From the NCBI GenBank assembly GCA_902559035.1, contig CACEGG010000001.1, positions 1 through 64,000 of the forward strand: a stretch of DNA of 64,000 nt, written 5' to 3'. This document shows, one piece after another, positions 63,601 to 64,000 of this stretch. The stretch's first letter is position 1. Each line of letters starts with the position of its first letter. The notes beneath the pieces were generated by a model. The model had not been told where the DNA came from, did not search any database, and worked only from the letters and a program-made list of their open reading frames with translations. The position numbers and the translations under genes are program-made. This DNA is from an uncultured Bacteroidota bacterium. Its GTDB lineage: Bacteria; Bacteroidota; Bacteroidia; Flavobacteriales; Flavobacteriaceae.

Positions 63601-63789
63601 CATAATAGAATAAACACCATCAAAGTCAGTAGTCACACCGTTAGATGTACCATCAACAACGACAGTTGCACCAGGAAGAGGAACACCAGCACTGTCAGAA
63701 ACAGTACCAGAAACACTTTTCTGTGCAAAACTCCATTGAAACATTATCATGAATGATAACGTTAAAAACTTTAATAAATTTGTTTTCAT
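60640..63789 (-). CDS. SusC/RagA-family TonB-linked outer membrane transporter
   Basis: A 1049-residue TonB-dependent transporter with signal peptide (FQWSFAQ), CarboxypepD_reg-like domain (SVSGTVSDSAGVPLPGATVVVDGTSNG; VSYVGFTTQKV), a SusC-type TonB box region (ALEEVVVTALGI, about 95-107) and plug (VLYVVDGIKMSS; ITVLKGAAATALYGSEARSGVIVITSKKA). A 22-strand barrel ends in the aromatic-terminated GLNVSLKF. It imports the substrate captured by the SusD gene 19 bp downstream. No enzyme genes of a polysaccharide locus are adjacent inside the window. Confidence 0.96.
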   Translation of the reverse strand: MKTNLLKFLTLSFMIMFQWSFAQKSVSGTVSDSAGVPLPGATVVVDGTSNGVTTDFDGVYSIMANEGDVLSVSYVGFTTQKVTVGASATLNVTLAADNALEEVVVTALGITREAKSLGYAQQKVEGSALTKTKQLDFKTALAGKVAGVQVISGTSSTFEPSAIRLRGEQDVLYVVDGIKMSSTDINTDNIDNITVLKGAAATALYGSEARSGVIVITSKKAQAGETYITVDHNTVASTISRLHPYQNEYGGGYDQSWDTFTYNPATDPASWAAFQGQNIPYYAADESWGPKLDGTLARHWDSWIPNHPNFGELRPWSANPNNVKNFFETGVTSTTSVSFGKGGEDYSFRATGRATQATLPVPNAARDTYDVNINGSVDLSDKLTMYSNLNARIQNTDNYVSSGYGSLSSNFSQWWQRQLDMDRLKNNYHYEGAFYTWNRRSARNARPQYWDAPHYEQYQNTNNNENSTYSGNFGFNYDIMDGMSANIEVNRRAYNRTSWNRGYIGVNTLGTQASYGEGSFVSEQNEFRARLNYSKAITSNFDVNAIVGYGARQYRSINTSASTSGGLAIPDFYTIANSKDKPSYSTYRTNNSGRSAYASVSLGYDSMLYLDGSYRFDWSSTADSMNNRIETYSLTGSFLFDRLLDLDGVSFGKLRASYAEAPIFPGTYATSPTYGSGTAYGSLASLSVPNTLANPQLTGGMRVETEFGLEMKFLDNRLGFDFTYFDREDSKLPVAVTAAGGTGYTGLSVNSKITSSTGVEVMVSGTPILTDDLRWDVSVNFATLEKMVDFIYPGIERNILDGWLSWSSMDLQEIVGEEWGMLYGRKRTKDENGNWLYYASGNHRYENNQLLGNIMPDYTGGITSNLTYKNWDLAIGIDFQEGGLYHSVTDMFSMGAGLHEYTAGLNDKGNPKRDPVSAGGGIHQVGVYADGTVADFYRDPNSWAWGNWTRDDLWLVDASFVKLRQVRLGYSFDGDKLSNTPFTGINVALIGNNLAILSETTDWGDYRGKKNPGLDPSELGSNWSGNYYASEGGQLPSARSVGLNVSLKF

Positions 63790-64000
63790 ATTTTGTTAAT
63801 TATTATTTGATCTGCAAAAATGTTAATAAAAAGTTAATAAACCAACGTATAATTAAAAAAAAACTTAAATATTGATATTATTTCAAAAAAAACATCTATT
63901 TATTGATAATACCATAAATTTAGCAGCTAAAAAATGTCAAATTTGTATTATTATATGGCTATATATGATAATTTTTGAGTATTTTTTAAAATGTATATTT
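63790..64000. other. AT-rich region upstream of susC, no gene seen
   Basis: No open frame of convincing quality is present in this 211-bp edge region. On the minus strand, CATTTTTG (63815-63822) and TTG (63843-63845) lie 20 bp apart and are a tentative, imperfect -7/-33 pair for susC. A second, weaker -7-like TAAATTTA lies further upstream near 63917-63924. The window edge cuts the region, so no upstream regulator can be identified. Confidence 0.4.

Noticed and set aside
1-64000. CRISPR array, IS element, prophage or integrase
   Set aside because: No regularly spaced direct repeats, transposase or phage proteins were seen, and no direct repeat of a tRNA 3' end was noticed by eye near either tRNA gene.

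Overview
This is a very AT-rich, gene-dense chromosomal segment of a Bacteroidota bacterium, most likely a marine, small-genome member of class Flavobacteriia. The evidence is the gene content: type IX secretion/gliding genes (PorT, Plug, PorV, GldJ), Na+-translocating NADH:quinone reductase, a SusC/SusD pair, many lipoproteins with an L-S-C or similar lipobox, a general lack of Shine-Dalgarno sequences, and several TAnnTTTG-type -7 promoter boxes. I see no insertion sequence, phage, integrase, CRISPR array or rRNA operon. The window looks like ordinary core chromosome with a few accessory islets.

Layout. 1-2.2 kb: start of a TamL-type Omp85 lipoprotein, a TrmH-family RNA methyltransferase and PorT. 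2.3-5.1 kb: TrkA/TrkH potassium uptake. 5.1-10.3 kb: an aminotransferase, RsmG, PruA, ApaG and the T9SS Plug protein. 10.5-17.7 kb: complete nqrABCDEF operon, a small associated ORF, and the flavinyltransferase ApbE. 17.7-22.5 kb (minus): methyltransferase, Map, a monothiol thioredoxin-fold lipoprotein, GpmI, a frameshifted VanY-type carboxypeptidase and a GNAT protein. 22.6-27.3 kb (plus): tRNA-Gly, two CarboxypepD_reg-like proteins, a DUF6702-like protein, an M1 metallopeptidase and TatA. 27.3-32.3 kb: mixed small genes, including a tightly coupled four-gene micro-operon that starts with a 21-residue peptide containing nine cysteines. 32.3-37.1 kb: tRNA-Val, an FMN reductase, an M20 hydrolase, an amidase lipoprotein and MurF. 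37.2-42.7 kb: GldJ and PorV (divergent), then PDH E1-alpha and E2. 42.7-48.4 kb: SDR, SprT-like, nucleotidyltransferase, DUF389, Mla-type ABC transporter and a KAS III-like enzyme. 48.4-59 kb: GcvP, a UbiA-like membrane protein, PurE/PurK, Adk/Obg/Mpl/YjjG, RlmB and a secreted unknown. 59.1-63.8 kb: SusD and SusC.

How the genes work together. Energy metabolism couples PDH and Nqr, with ApbE loading FMN onto NqrB and NqrC. The sodium gradient and TonB-dependent SusCD uptake fit a marine heterotroph. Envelope assembly is represented by TamL, T9SS parts, MurF/Mpl and MlaEF.

The points most worth a second look are the Cys-rich peptide micro-operon at 31389-32262, the SGET (rather than SGAT) flavinylation motif in NqrB, the A8-tract frameshift in the VanY gene, the absence of porU between gldJ and porV, and the recurring interlocked stop codons of convergent genes. 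All functional names rest on reading the sequence and on remembered family features. No database search was run.
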